Origin: Takifugu bimaculatus
Lineage: Eukaryota > Chordata > Actinopteri > Tetraodontiformes > Tetraodontidae
DNA: 64,000 nt
Reading direction: 5' to 3'
Assembly: GCA_004026145.2 (NCBI GenBank)
Contig: CP034987.1
Coordinates: 113,210 to 177,209 of the forward strand
The stretch's first letter is position 1; every line of letters begins with the position of its first letter. The translations under genes were made by a program, and so were the position numbers. Positions 51,317 to 62,363 of the stretch are shown in pieces. The notes beneath the pieces are model-generated. The model was not told the origin of the DNA, ran no database searches, and was given only the letters and a program-made list of their open reading frames with translations.

Positions 51317-52555
51317 GTTAGTGCCCTACACTGCCTTGTAACTTGTGATGCTTTTATCACAGATTATGAGTTAATGCAGATTATGAGAAAGCCACAAGAG
51401 ATAATTAAAGTTATTGCCTCTTAAAACAGTTATTGATTTAAAGTTCTGATTATGTAGAGATAATATAACTCTTTTCTCTCCTCCCATCTGTGTGGAATTC
51501 AGTTTTTATTGACAGGCTAATACTGTTTTCCCCTGTTGGCGAGTGTTAACTTAATGTAATGGTGAGTTTATGTTATAACAGATAATTGTGTAAAAGATCT
51601 TACATATAAACCCTCAACATTGATTTGTCGTTTATCCTGTAAATCTGGCTAAAAAAACAGTTCAGCCCTGTTTTTGGCACTGAATCAGTGTAGAGAATAA
51701 AATCCTGTACATCCGGAATTTTGGCTGCCTCAAAGGCTTTATTAAAGCCCTTCTTGAACTATAGAGTTATATAGTGTATATAGAGTTCATATAGAGTTCA
51801 CATGAGTGATTTCCACTATGATCTGGACTCTTCATCAGTATAACGCATGTGTACATACTGTTATGCTATATTTGTAGCATTAACAACACACATTACCGTG
51901 GTTAGACAATACACTGTGGTGCCTCATCATTTCACACAACGGTTTTTCATGTATTTATTTAATTTTCTGATTAGAGTTAGGGGCTCTCTTGCTTCAAAGT
52001 CACTCATAGAATTTTTTTATTTCCTCATTTGTTAAACTGGTCACAAGTTCTCATCATCAAACACCTCTTGTACTGTGCCACAGGTTCCTAGTGTCCCTAC
52101 ATGGATGTGTGTGACACATCACATTATTGTCATCACTTAATTGAAACAGTGTTTTACTGATTGGGTTGCCTATCTAACATTGCTCTGTCTTGTGAAAGAA
52201 TGTAGAATCCTACCTAGCATCATTCAAATGTACCTTGTTTGTGTATTTACAATACATTTATATTTTAAATACCTATTGTTCATCTATGGATATACTGTCT
52301 TAACCATCTTTGGAATTATGAGTTTTACTGCAGGTGTTGTATATGCATTAAATTCAACAGCTTGGTCAGTCTTCATCTCTCTGGGTTGCTTAAATTTCCT
52401 GTAGACTCTTTAATCTTACATGGCGGAGTACTTCCTCTTTAAATTTTACTCAGTCTAACCACAAGGTGTCACAAGTTAGCTCATTATTATTTACTGCACT
52501 GAAACATGTAAGTTAATAGGATTGCTGTTAGACCTGTCCCAGATTAATGATAGGG

Positions 52556-52556
<1 letters not shown>

Positions 52557-52631
<75 letters not shown>
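52557..52631. repeat. (TTA)n microsatellite
   Basis: About 24 perfect TTA units. Confidence 0.97.
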
Positions 52632-52914
52632 ATATTTTGACACAGTCATTATGTTAAGTGCCTTTTATGTTCCCTTTTCTTTATATTCCATATGTTCATA
52701 TGAATAGCTTTCGATACTTGCTGATCATAAAAATGCTGAATTGCTGACACGCACAGACAGAACCAATGTAACATTTTCATGCTCAGTTACTCTGCTTAGG
52801 AGGACATACATCTACTGCAGTTCTCATTGATGGCACTGATAGTTGTGGCTTTAAACATAAGGTTCCTCTTGCTGCTTGTCATTCAGGAGAGGTTTTGGGT
52901 CATGTGTGTATGTG

Positions 52915-53300
52915 GCACAGAAAACTAAAAGACAGAGAGGGGGATGGAGAGTGAGAGAGGGAGGGAGAGAGGGAGAGACAGGAGTAATGAGGAAGCGGAT
53001 AGGAGGAGGAGAGCCAAAGAGGGAGGGGTGGATTGTGAGAGATTGGGCAGAAGAGAGTGTGAAGCTGCAGCACCGGGGAGATAAAAGCAGTTCTCTGCCT
53101 CTGCATCTGTGAGGGAGGGAGGGCTAAAGCAAAGGAGAAATACAAGCCTAGCAAGAGCTGAGTCCCTGCTTGCTGTCACCGGAGCTCCCGGCTTCGCCCG
53201 ATCAACAGGCCTCAAGATCACAAACCCACAGTACGGCGAGACATGTATTCAGAGGGGGTGCCGCAGCTGAATGGGGGACCGTCCAACCTTGCAGGCATTG
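52915..53300 (+). promoter_or_regulatory. macf1: Candidate promoter/5' UTR upstream of the CH2-only isoform
   Basis: A GA-rich block (GGGAGGGAGAGAGGGAGAG) precedes GAGATAAAAGCAGTTCTCTG, a TATA-like element. About 100 bases further on is CpG-bearing sequence (CACCGGAGCTCCCGGCTTCG) unlike the AT-rich surroundings. From 53243 a 50-codon frame starts MYSEGVPQLNGGPSN and stops at 53395; I do not recognise it. The block lies about 1.5 kb upstream of the ATG at 54804. The promoter role is inferred from composition and position. Confidence 0.35.
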
Positions 53301-54803
53301 AAAAACACACTCTGCTGTGTTCTGGACAACCAATATCATGCTATTTGACCAGCTTCCTTCATAGCTATGGGATCTATTCAGCCACGCTCATCTGACGGAG
53401 CTAGTTTTGCTGATTTTCTGTATTGCTTTCCTGCATATCTGTTATTTTACAAGAATGTGGGGATGTGGACGCTTCATCGCTGCTGTCATGTTACATGGAG
53501 TTCAGGATTACCTTTTGCTCGATGCTGAAACCTTTTAATTCCATTGACACATCTCTCTCTTCAAGTAGGTCTGTTAGGATGGGGTATCAATAATTATCCT
53601 ATCTTCCCTTTGACCTCTCTTACTTTTGGATTCAGCTACAAGTCCTTTTTATTGTTCATTTCCTTTTCTATTTGGCTGTAGTGGGCATTAAGCAGGCATG
53701 GATTGCAAGATTTTTTTTTGCTATTTTGACTTTGTGTTAAATTTGCTTTTAGCAATCTAAACCTGCAAACTGCGGATTTTGTCAGGCTGTTGCATCGTCG
53801 CACTGCACCACCTGATAAAGGGGGTGCTTTCCTGAGTAACTGACAAACTGCCAGCATTTGAAGTTTATGATTAGGCAGTGCTGAAATATCTTTTCCTTCA
53901 ACTCTGGTTCTTGGGGAATCATGGCAGTAAAGACTGTGGAAACTGTGTCCTTGTATCCATGGAAGAAACATGTGACTCTAAACCGTCTGGAGGTACTTGA
54001 GGTGTAGTTCTGTCCAAATTTAGAACAGCACCCTTAGAGCATCTGTCCTTGTAGTTCACAGGATACAAAGAGAAGTGTCCCATTTTCATGTGTAGAGCCT
54101 CTGATGATGCCCCCTACATCTTACTGCCCCTTGCGCCCTCAAAGATATGGAAAATATAACTGGGACCTTACTGCTGTCGTCTTGTCCTGCAAAAACATCG
54201 CCAAAGTTAGAGAACCATTATTAATTCATGTCAGGTAGTTGTTACGTCTGAGTGTGCATAGATGCCTCTTGCATCTGGAATCTGAAAGTTGTTAAAAGCA
54301 TTAGGCAGCGGTCATTCTTTCCATATATCTCAGACAACTTGTTGGACGTAAAGGCTGAAATATTGTTTTTATCTCTCCATTCGGTTAATCTAACAAAACA
54401 TAACCCTAAATGGATTTTCCCCCTTTCCATGACAATATAAAGCTGCCTGAGGTCTTCACGGAAATCTAGAAGTGGGAAACCACAGAACCAGCTAATACAT
54501 TACCAGAGTACTGGATAATAGAGGCAAAGGACAGATGGAGAATCTGGCTATGATGCATTAGTCTGCCGCTGCATGTCTCTGACTCAGTAAAATACTGGTG
54601 ATGGCCCATGGAAAATTGAGTTAAACCTCCCCTCTATCATATTACTCAGAATATTTATACTAATAACAAGCCATTTAACTGCTGATTTGCTGTCTTTTGC
54701 CACCTGAACGAAATATTTTAATTTAAATATTGACTTGGCTTCTCTGATGGAATAACCAGCTTCTGGGATTTCTTTAAACACACTCCTCCTTGTCATCAAA
54801 CCC

Positions 54804-55970
54804 ATGGGGAACTCCATTGGTTGTGTCAGGCCCCCACATGAGAGGGAACCTTGTGGGCCCCCACCACTTTCACCAAAGAAGCGCCTCCGTTTTAGACGTA
54901 AGCACAAGGGGAAGAAGAAAATGGTCTTGGAAAAGGCTGACTTTGAGCACCAAAGAATTCTTTTGGCAGAAAAGGAGGAGGAGGGGGATATTAACTGTGA
55001 GGAAATGCCTTCACCTATAGAAACAGCAGACTTGGATTGCATCAGGGCCCAGACCCTTGCAACAGTGCCTGACACCCAGTTGATTCATTCCAAAAACTAT
55101 TTGCACGGTCGCACTTTTTCCCCTGGTTCTCTGAGTGCAACAATACAGAAACATCTGGATAGCAAACTGCATGAAGTGTCTCCCAAGCCCAGTCCAGCAT
55201 GGAGAGGAGTCTTCTGTCTTCCAGGGGAAGAAGACACTGTTAGTTCCATCATTGATGTTTCGATCATCCCAAGCCAAACAGCAACGGACGTACCGGCGAA
55301 CACAATCCCAACCGTAGGATGTATCACTCCAGGTGGAGGACGGGTGTGTCGCGTTAAGGAGAAGGTTCAAGGGGTTTTAGAGAAACCTTGGATTCTTAAA
55401 CAAAAGAAAGAGAAAAAAGACATAAATAAGGTCGAGTTGGACAAAAGAGAGTGTGGGAACATCAAATTGGGAGTAAGTCATACACTCTTAGACAGAGAGC
55501 GCAAAGATGTCGTCCATATCCGTGAGGTGGATGGTAAACTCTGTGTTGTAAAAACGGTGTACCCCAGTGATTTTGGATCTCCAGTTTGGAATAGTGAGAG
55601 CCAGAACCAGGGGGATGTCAACAAAGACCTTTATGTACCTCAACAGGCCACAGGAAACATCATCAAAGTAGAGTTGCCTGAAGAGGAGGCTGCTAGATCC
55701 ATTATATATTCCCGGGGACTACTTATGTCGTCTGACCACACTCAGGAGACAGAGTTCAGTTTGGATGCTCCAGATCATGCACAGGAATTGTGTCTGTTGG
55801 AGTCGGGCTATGCCAGTGATCTACCGCTGACCTCTCCAGAGACAGCAGGTACCACTCCTTGTCAGACAGACTGGGGAGGACTGACTGGTAGCTCTTCAGA
55901 GAGATTGGACTCCATGATCGAGAGTCCCTTATCTATGCAGCTACGGCCAGATGTTGAATCCCTGCCACAG
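54804..55970 (+). CDS. macf1: macf1 alternative first exon inside the CH1-CH2 intron (389 codons; CH1-lacking isoform)
   Basis: The ATG follows an in-frame TAA at 54753, so it is the first start. The frame is open for 389 codons to CTG CCA CAG|GTTTGC (donor weak beyond GT), phase 0. It joins the CH2 exon at 60320 to read ESLPQ-ISEIYV. The N-terminus MGNSIGCVRPPHE offers Gly2 for myristoylation and Cys7 for palmitoylation. Position 6 is Gly where the strict motif prefers Ser/Thr, so this is plausible but not certain. Residues 24-39 form a basic patch (SPKKRLRFRRKHKGKKK); the rest is charged, low in hydrophobics and probably disordered. Mammalian MACF1 and dystonin have, from memory, isoforms with a unique N-terminus of this MGNSLGCV type and only CH2. 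Such a protein should bind actin poorly because CH1 is missing. Confidence 0.88.
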
Positions 55971-56022
55971 GTTTGCCTCTTCTTTGCCTCCTTCCTGTCA
56001 GTTCGCGCTGCCAACTCTCTTA

Positions 56023-57612
56023 CAGTGGTATGAGAAAGTTTGGGCACCCTTGACAATTGGCATTATTTTTATTCACCAATCATTGGGTGTTTTAATTCAC
56101 AACTTAATTTTGATATATCAAATAACTGATGAACACAATCATATTTCAGCAGTGAAATGAGGTTTATTGGGTTAACAGAAAATGTGCAATATGCCACAAA
56201 ACAAAAAAAGGCCTGTGCATAAATTTGGGCACCTTAATAGAAAAATCATATTAGTAGAGCCTCCTTTTGCAAAAATAACAGCCTGTATGAGTGTCTGGAT
56301 CCTGGATGATGGTATTTTGGCCCATTCCACCTGGCAAAACCTCTGCAATTCAGTGATGTTTGAAGGATTCCGAGCATGGACAGCCTGCTTCAAGTCATCC
56401 CACAGAGATGGCCATTCCAACACATTGTACTTGTTTCTCTGCATGAATGCTCGGGTAGATTTTGAGCAATGTTTGGGGTCATTGTCTTGTTGAAACACCC
56501 ATCCCCGGCGCAACTTCAACTTTGTGACAGACTCTTGAACATTATTCTCAAGAATCTGCTGATACTGAGTGGAATCCATGCGACCCTCAATTTAAACAAG
56601 ATTCCCAGTACCAGCACTGGCCACACAGCCCCAGCATGAGGGAACCTCCACCAAATTTTACTGTGGGAAGCAGGTGTTTTTCTTCGAATTCTGTGTTCTT
56701 TTGTCGCCATGCATATCGCCTCTTGTTGTGACCAAACAATTCAATTTTTGTTTCATCAGTCCACAGTATCTTATTCCAAAATGATATTGGCTTGTCCAAA
56801 TGTTCTTTCGCATACCTCAGGCGACTCAGTTTGTGGCGACTATGAAGAAAAGGCTTCTTCTGCATCACTCTTCCGTGCAGCCTTTCCTTGTGCAAATTGT
56901 GCTGTATCATTGACCGATGCACAGCAACACCGTCTGCAGCAAGATATCCTTGCAAGTCTTTGGAGGTGGTCTGTGGGTTGTTTTTAACCATTCTGACCAT
57001 CCTTTGTCTTTGCCTCTGCAATTTTTCTTGGCCTACCACTTCTGGGCTTAACAAGAACTGTGCCCGTGGCCTTCCATTTCCTCACAATGTTCCTGACAGT
57101 GAAAACTGACAGCTGGAATCTTTTGGACAGCTTTTTGTAACCTTCCCCTAAACCATAATGCTGGATAATCTTGGTTTTGAGGTCATCAGAAAGTTGTTTT
57201 GAGGCTCCCATGTTGCAGCTCTTCAGATGAGCGTCAAACAGAATGAGAACTGGCATTTGGCCACCTTAAATACCTTTTGTCATTATTTTATGCACCTGTC
57301 AATTAAGTTCAAGGCTTAACGAGCTCACCAAACCAATTTTGTTTGTCCAATTATCTTGTGATGATTGGTTACAGGCCATCAAAGCAACAAAATGACAAGG
57401 GTGCCCACATTTTTGCACAGCCTATTTTTTACATTTGATTTAATTTCATACAATTGCATACTATGAATACTTAAAATCTGTGTTTGGAAATCAAGCTAAC
57501 ACTTGGCTCTTATGGGCAAATGAAAGACATGCCACCAAGATAAGTTTGTGTGAAGTCAGAGTCCATTATTACACAACCTCAGAGGGGGTGCCCAAACTTT
57601 CTCACACCATTG
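56023..57612 (-). mobile_element. Tc1/mariner transposon, nearly full length, inactivated
   Basis: A 1590-bp element flanked by TA (56021-56022 and 57613-57614). The ends are inverted copies: CAGTGGTATGAGAAAGTTTG on the left, CAAACTTTCTCACACCATTG on the right, followed inward by GGCACCC/GGGTGCC. Diverged inner copies of the end motif sit at about 56212-56234 (TGTGCATAAATTTGGGCACC) and 57400-57422 (GGTGCCCACATTTTTGCACA). So each end carries two binding-site-like repeats, the IR/DR arrangement known from some fish Tc1 elements. It lies 52 bp inside the intron after the 54804 exon, in the opposite orientation to macf1. Confidence 0.93.
56172..57211 (-). pseudogene. Tc1-type transposase, frameshifted and lacking its third catalytic region
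   Basis: The frame starts at about 57211 (MGASKQLSDDLKTKIIQHYG). A helix-turn-helix with SVFTVRNIVRKWKATGTV and the hook RSGRPRKI follow. The frame then shifts near 57000-57050 and continues with VHRSMIQHNLHKE, RYAKEHLDKP and the first catalytic Asp in WTDETKIELFG (about 56756). A second shift with a stop near 56590 leads to MDSTQYQQIL and the second Asp in QQDNDPKH (about 56485). EWPS is followed directly by LWDDLKQAV (about 56405). The roughly ten residues with the usual SPDLNPIE are missing, including the catalytic Glu of the DD34E triad. The end reads AKGGSTN. It is dead by two frameshifts and loss of an active-site residue. Confidence 0.92.
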
Positions 57613-58419
57613 TAGCTTTTTATTTTGTTTGAGCTGTCCTTTAATGTAAAATAAATTACAGAATGATTATTCAACAATGTCCCCTCCCTTTGCCATTTAT
57701 CTATGAACCTTTGAGAAATTTTTAAAAAGAGTAACTGAGTCAGGCATCAGAATATTGGATTATGCTTTGTTATGTTTGCAGGGTTTTCATGTGACAAACA
57801 TGCAGTAATCATGCAGTAATCATGCAGTCATCTCAGTGTATTTTTAGAAATTGATCTGGCAGTTGACATTTAACTTTGGCAAATACTAAGTTCTTACTAT
57901 GTGATGACAAAATCGTTTTCCAGGCCCCTTTGGGATCGGTGTGATTAATATATCCTGTCATTGAAGAAGTAACACACATCAATCCACCAAAAAGTCAGCA
58001 GTGCTCTCTTAATTTCATCTGTTATGTATGTTTCCGATTGGTCTAATCCGTGTCGCACATCTTCCTCGTGTCACATTGTTAGATCTTATTAAATCTATCA
58101 GTGTGTGAGTTCTGTGTTGTGTAGCTAAGATTAAATGCTCCGCAGCTAACGATAGCCCTACTGCACATGCTGCAGTGAAATCTTAAAACTAGTTAAAAAT
58201 ATACCGTAATATAGCTTCTTGTCAGCTATTTGGGAGCAAATGCATAAATGAATGGTTCTGTACTGATACTCAGAGGAATGTGTAACTTGTCAGTGTAGGT
58301 TTTGGGAAGAGGTTCATGAATTCTTATTTGTGTGTTATCAGTCCCTGGAAATGACAGCTTCCCATTATTTCTGCCATTTCCCAGAGTCCAATCAACTCTG
58401 CACACATTGTTTTTATCTG

Positions 58420-58430
58420 CCCCCCCCCCC
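58420..58430. repeat. Poly-C tract
   Basis: Eleven C in a row, then TTCC. Confidence 0.85.
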
Positions 58431-59965
58431 TTCCGTTCTGTTACATTGGCCTGCTTGAGTTTCCTTTTTTAAACCACATACATTTTTACTCCTATCATCT
58501 AACAGTAACAGGGGACATAAGAAATTCCTATTTATGAGAGGAAAGAGTTACTTCATTTGAGGTTGTGCCCTCTTCCTCTTAATATAACCTTAGTTGTTGC
58601 TATTTACTGATCATTCAAAAGCGCCCAGTGTATTTAAATGAGGTTTTTTTTCCTGTGCATAGTGGTTGAATTTCCTGGGAGGGCTTAAACCATGCTTTCT
58701 ATTATAATACTTCCCTATATTCACACTGCCGCAATTAAATATGAATGGGGTACAAGAGAACCAGACATGCATCATACTTAGCTCATGTTCAATTGTAATG
58801 CACCCCATAATTTAGAGCACAAGTTATAGCAACATGGGCATATATAATCTAAATTTATTCAGGGATCTATGCGGGGGGATTTTTTTCTACTAAAGTTCAT
58901 GAGTTCATAAATGAATTCATTTTTTGCCCATAACATAATGTCCATGCGGACACTAAGACAAAAGCTCAGTATTTTAAGAATATTCTTGAGTCTTGTATAC
59001 ACATTTATTCCCATATTTTTGGCTCATGGTCTGACACGCTTTATGATGTGGATTCCCGTGGACTATTCATTTGTATATTGTTGATGAAAGTGTACTTCAC
59101 ATTCCACATCCGGTCCAAATGTACATGGATACAATTGCCAGCAACAATGTAAGCTTTTTTCATGGCATCGCTTTATAACGTTACATTAGGCACTTAACCA
59201 CAGAAATCTGCCACCATCAATGACAGCGCCCAGAAATGATCCTGTTAAATAAAGTAAGATAAATGATCATGTTATATGTACATCTTGATCCCCTGTGTGT
59301 AGAATTTTTAAAGTTTGTGTCCTAGTCATAGATCCGTTCAGTACTCCTTCACCTTGAAACTTAAAGGCTGCTGCAGCCTCTGCAGTGCTGCAGCAAACCA
59401 CCAAGCACTTTTTATATGCAGCTGCCATCACTTGTAACGTTCCTCTTTGCACCAGCGGCAGCTGTCATTAATGTCGGCTTGGGTTTAGCGCTGCACATCT
59501 CTCTTGCACACGAGTCATGTAAGTCAATGTCAGGATTGTATACCAAGAGTTAATGTGCTTTCTTTGTTGGTTTGTGTAATATACAGTGTGAGTGCCACAT
59601 TGTTGAGACTTGGGGAACACAGAATATATTTAAAAGCATATTTTATTTTTGCATCAATCCGAGATCAAAACCATCCGCCATAAGGGATTTCATCCTCCCA
59701 CCAATAATTTTTTGGTTGTTGGGATAAATAAATGAAAAGAAAAATTCAAATAGAGCTAGCTAGTGCCAAGAATGTCACTTTACATGCATTATTAACCTTA
59801 CTGGTCTTAATTATACTGAAACTTCTTTTTACTACACCTGTGGGCCTTAAACAATCCATGTGGTTCTTCTAGCCTTCATACATGGCCCTTCCAAACGCAC
59901 CTTTAGTATGAGCGGAAAAAATGTAAGGGAAGGGAGTGAATGGTAAAAGGGTTCAATCAAAGTTA

Positions 59966-60015
59966 GTAAGAAATACAACAATAGCTGTGAGTAAGAAATA
60001 CAACAATAGCTGTGA
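59966..60015. repeat. 25-bp perfect tandem duplication
   Basis: The unit beginning GTAAGAAATACAACAATAGC is present twice with no mismatch, about 300 bases before the CH2 exon. Confidence 0.92.
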
Positions 60016-60319
60016 GTTTGTGACTCAGGATTTTATGCAGTCAGGTCTGAACTAACCTTTTCATTTTTTGGTTGTATCAGATAAGATTAGAAATTATGTT
60101 TTTGCTCTTTTTTTGGATTAAAGGTTTCATTTTGAGATCATTTCCCCCTAATACCCTTGATCCAAATAGATACCGTTTTCTAGTAACATGTTGGCCTGTG
60201 TGCATTCCAAAAGATCCATAATAGATGAAGCTAATATGATAGGAACATAGTTTCATTTGGCAAAACCAGGATTGCATTTTGACATGTCTGATTTCTCATT
60301 TCACTCTATTTCTCTACAG

Positions 60320-60486
60320 ATTTCAGAGATTTATGTGAGTGGCGAGTCCAGTGACCTCAGTGCCAAAGAGAAGCTACTGATATGGAGTCAGCAGGCAACA
60401 GAAGGCTACCCTGGCCTCCGCTGTGCCAACTTCACTTCATGCTGGAGCGATGGACGCATGTTCAACGCTCTTCTGCACAGATACAG
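60320..60486 (+). CDS. macf1: macf1 first CH2 exon (ISEIYVSGESSDLSAKEKLL...)
   Basis: Acceptor CTCTACAG; enters in phase 0 and leaves in phase 2 (AGA TAC AG|GTCAGA). Residues 183-237 from exon A, plus a split Arg. The linker ISEIYVSGESSDLSAKEKLL leads into CH2: IWSQQATEGYPGLRCANFTS, then CWSDGRMFNALLHRY. The FTSCWxDGxMFNALxHRY block is the CH2 hallmark. SAKEKLL and CWSDGRMFNAL favour MACF1. This acceptor can receive either the last CH1 exon or the 54804 exon, both in phase 0. Confidence 0.97.
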
Positions 60487-60591
60487 GTCAGATAGCTAGC
60501 ATAGCTATAATGGCTGTATTGTTTTATCAAAATTGATCAATTTCTATTAATTAATGAATGCATTACAAGCCATCTTTTGCACGACTTTTAG

Positions 60592-60704
60592 GCCAGACCT
60601 GATTGACATGGAAATAGTGTCACAGCAAAGTAATCAGGAGAACCTTGAGCAAGCCTTTGAGATTGCTGAGTCGCTAGGGGTGACCAGGCTGCTGGATGCT
60701 GAGG
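60592..60704 (+). CDS. macf1: macf1 CH2 exon (RPDLIDMEIVSQQSNQENLE...)
   Basis: Acceptor ACTTTTAG; the first base completes Arg (AG|G). It reads PDLIDMEIVSQQSNQENLEQ, then AFEIAESLGVTRLLDAE, and ends GAG G|GTGAGG in phase 1. Residues 238-275 from exon A. RPDLIDM, NLEQAFE.AE.LGVTRLLDAED is conserved CH2 core; DAED (not DPED) is what I recall for MACF1. A perfect 19-bp tandem duplication lies just after the donor (60730-60767). Confidence 0.97.
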
Positions 60705-61262
60705 GTGAGGCATTCAATCAGAATCCATTACTTACTAATGTTCTGATGACTTACTAATGTTCTGATGCAGTGTTTTAGGCTATTGCACTATTTTACTTGG
60801 TGATTCAGTTTATGTCCAGTGTTTTTATATATAAAACTATAAACGGTAAAATTTTCAAGAAATACAATATATTTACACATCTTTCATTGACTGCAGTATA
60901 GCTCTTGAAATAATGCCAAAATAAATCTTGTGGTTTGTTTACTTTCACACCACAGACAGTCCAAGGGTATAATTTCAATTGTATCATTTGTATGGAATTG
61001 ATTCAATCATAGAGAGTACTTTAATCAAAGTTAACACTGAAATCCAGGGTTTAAAGCACAGTGTATCCTAGTAACAAGGATCTTGCTAGTCCCATGTTGA
61101 TATTTCCCCAAATTTGATGACAACTGTCAATAATTATCAGGTCATTAATTCAGATATTTTAACCTTCACCTGACCCTTTTATATTAGGTTTGGAGTAAAT
61201 CTTAAAGGCAATTCATTGTCTTGATACAAGGTTATGATTAAAAACATTCTTTTTCTAAACAG
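60705..61262 (+). other. macf1: Intron within CH2
   Basis: Contains a perfect 19-bp tandem duplication (unit ACTTACTAATGTTCTGATG, 60730-60767). Nothing else is recognised. Confidence 0.85.
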
Positions 61263-61369
61263 ATGTGGATGTTCCATCTCCTGATGAGAAGTCAGTCATT
61301 ACCTATGTCTCCTCCATCTATGATGCCTTTCCCAAAATCCCTGAGGGAGGAGAAGGCATTTTGGTAAAC
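61263..61369 (+). CDS. macf1: macf1 last CH2 exon (DVDVPSPDEKSVITYVSSIY...)
   Basis: Acceptor TTTTCTAAACAG; the first two bases complete Asp. It reads VDVPSPDEKSVITYVSSIYD, then AFPKIPEGGEGILVN. The donor is AAC|GTAGGT, phase 0; a GT eight bases earlier (TTG|GTAAAC) would remove two residues and is less likely, because the longer form keeps the family length before EVD. Residues 276-311 from exon A. DVDVPSPDEKSVITYVSS is the last CH2 helix and is nearly invariant in spectraplakins. Confidence 0.96.
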
Positions 61370-62042
61370 GTAGGTGTCATTCTCCTGCACTCTTCACACC
61401 ACTTCAACTCTACACTCATTTTTTGTACAACATTTTTTGCCTGTCATGGCTATGGATTAAACTTCTAATAATATGCAGCTGAGTACATCCCCACAGCCAA
61501 TACACCTGGAATTTATAAATTTACTTTCATCAGTTTAGGCATTATCATGTTTGCGCTGTCACAAACGTACTGAAAAACACTGTAGTAAACAAAGGGAAGC
61601 AACAGTGAAGGTAGCAGTGATAGAAGGTTGCAGTAGTGTTGAAAAGCAGCGCTGCCCCTATTTTCACTTCAATTTTCCAGTGTTTTTCAAAGTATACATA
61701 CAAACATACAAATGCAGACTCAACACATTTGAACTCAGAGGGGCGTTTTTGGCTGAGGTGGCAGATTACAGTGCAGTGATGACAGTCATGTCAACGGAAA
61801 GACACCACATTTGATCAGAGCAAGAGCTGATAAAAATACCAATCTATTGAAGGGTCATCTGACCTGAAGGTAAATGCTTACTATATTTTTCCCCATGTAC
61901 TACAAAAACTAGACATTAGTTGGTGTTAGTGGGGTTTTTGTGGCTGGTGGGAAAGAGGGTATAAAGTATACTAGCAACACATTAACATAACAGTTTGGTT
62001 GAAATCTGTAAATTTCCTTTGTTTCCTCTTCTCTGCCACCAG
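61370..62042 (+). other. macf1: Intron
   Basis: About 670 bases without recognised repeats or signals. Confidence 0.8.
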
Positions 62043-62162
62043 GAGGTGGACAAACGTTGGTCAGAGTACCAGTCCAGGTTCTCCTCTCTGGTCCAGTGGA
62101 GTCACCAGCATACGGCCAACATGGCTAACAAAAACTTTCCACAAAACCCTGCTGAACTCAAG
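62043..62162 (+). CDS. macf1: macf1 exon at the start of the plakin region (EVDKRWSEYQSRFSSLVQWS...)
   Basis: Acceptor CTCTGCCACCAG; donor AAG|GTGAGC; 40 codons, phase 0/0 (residues 312-351 from exon A). It reads EVDKRWSEYQSRFSSLVQWS, then HQHTANMANKNFPQNPAELK. RWxEYQSRxxSLxxWxxxH is the start of the first helical repeat after the actin-binding domain. FPQNPxELK agrees with MACF1 as remembered. Confidence 0.96.
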
Positions 62163-62203
62163 GTGAGCATCCAGTATTAAAGGCCATATCTTAATTATTA
62201 TCA

Positions 62204-62222
62204 TTAGTAGTAGTAGTAGTAT
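62204..62222. repeat. (TAG)n short microsatellite
   Basis: Six TAG units in the intron after the 62043 exon. Confidence 0.85.
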
Positions 62223-62363
62223 CCCATTCTTATTGTTAATAATATTCTAGCACATCTGGAGCAGTAGAACAGACGCTGGTTCATGCAAAGAGGCTGACAT
62301 TACATATGGTTTACCTGTGCTAACTTTGTTTGACTTTATGTTGTAACCTCTTTCCTCCCTCAG

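Larger units (their letters stand above)
51317..54803 (+). other. macf1: Proximal part of the CH1-CH2 intron, with a possible promoter for the 54804 exon
   Basis: No common exon. It contains a (TTA)n array, a GA-rich block and 5'-UTR-like sequence at 52915-53300, and a short open frame from 53243. A purine tract (52920-53060) followed by GGGGAGATAAAAGC (about 53076) would suit a promoter with a TATA-like box, but this is not proven. Confidence 0.5.
55971..60319 (+). other. macf1: Distal part of the CH1-CH2 intron
   Basis: Begins with 52 bases of unique sequence and then the Tc1 element. The remaining 2.7 kb contains CATGCAGTAAT triplicated words near 57800, a poly-C run (58420-58430) and a 25-bp tandem duplication (59966-60015). 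No exon is seen before the acceptor CTCTACAG at 60319. Confidence 0.75.

Noticed and set aside
54584..55075. 163-codon open frame on the minus strand
   Set aside because: It overlaps the 54804 exon in antisense and has no domain or splice context; a shadow of a real coding exon.
56587..57054. An active transposase gene
   Set aside because: Two frameshifts, a stop and loss of the catalytic Glu block rule out function.
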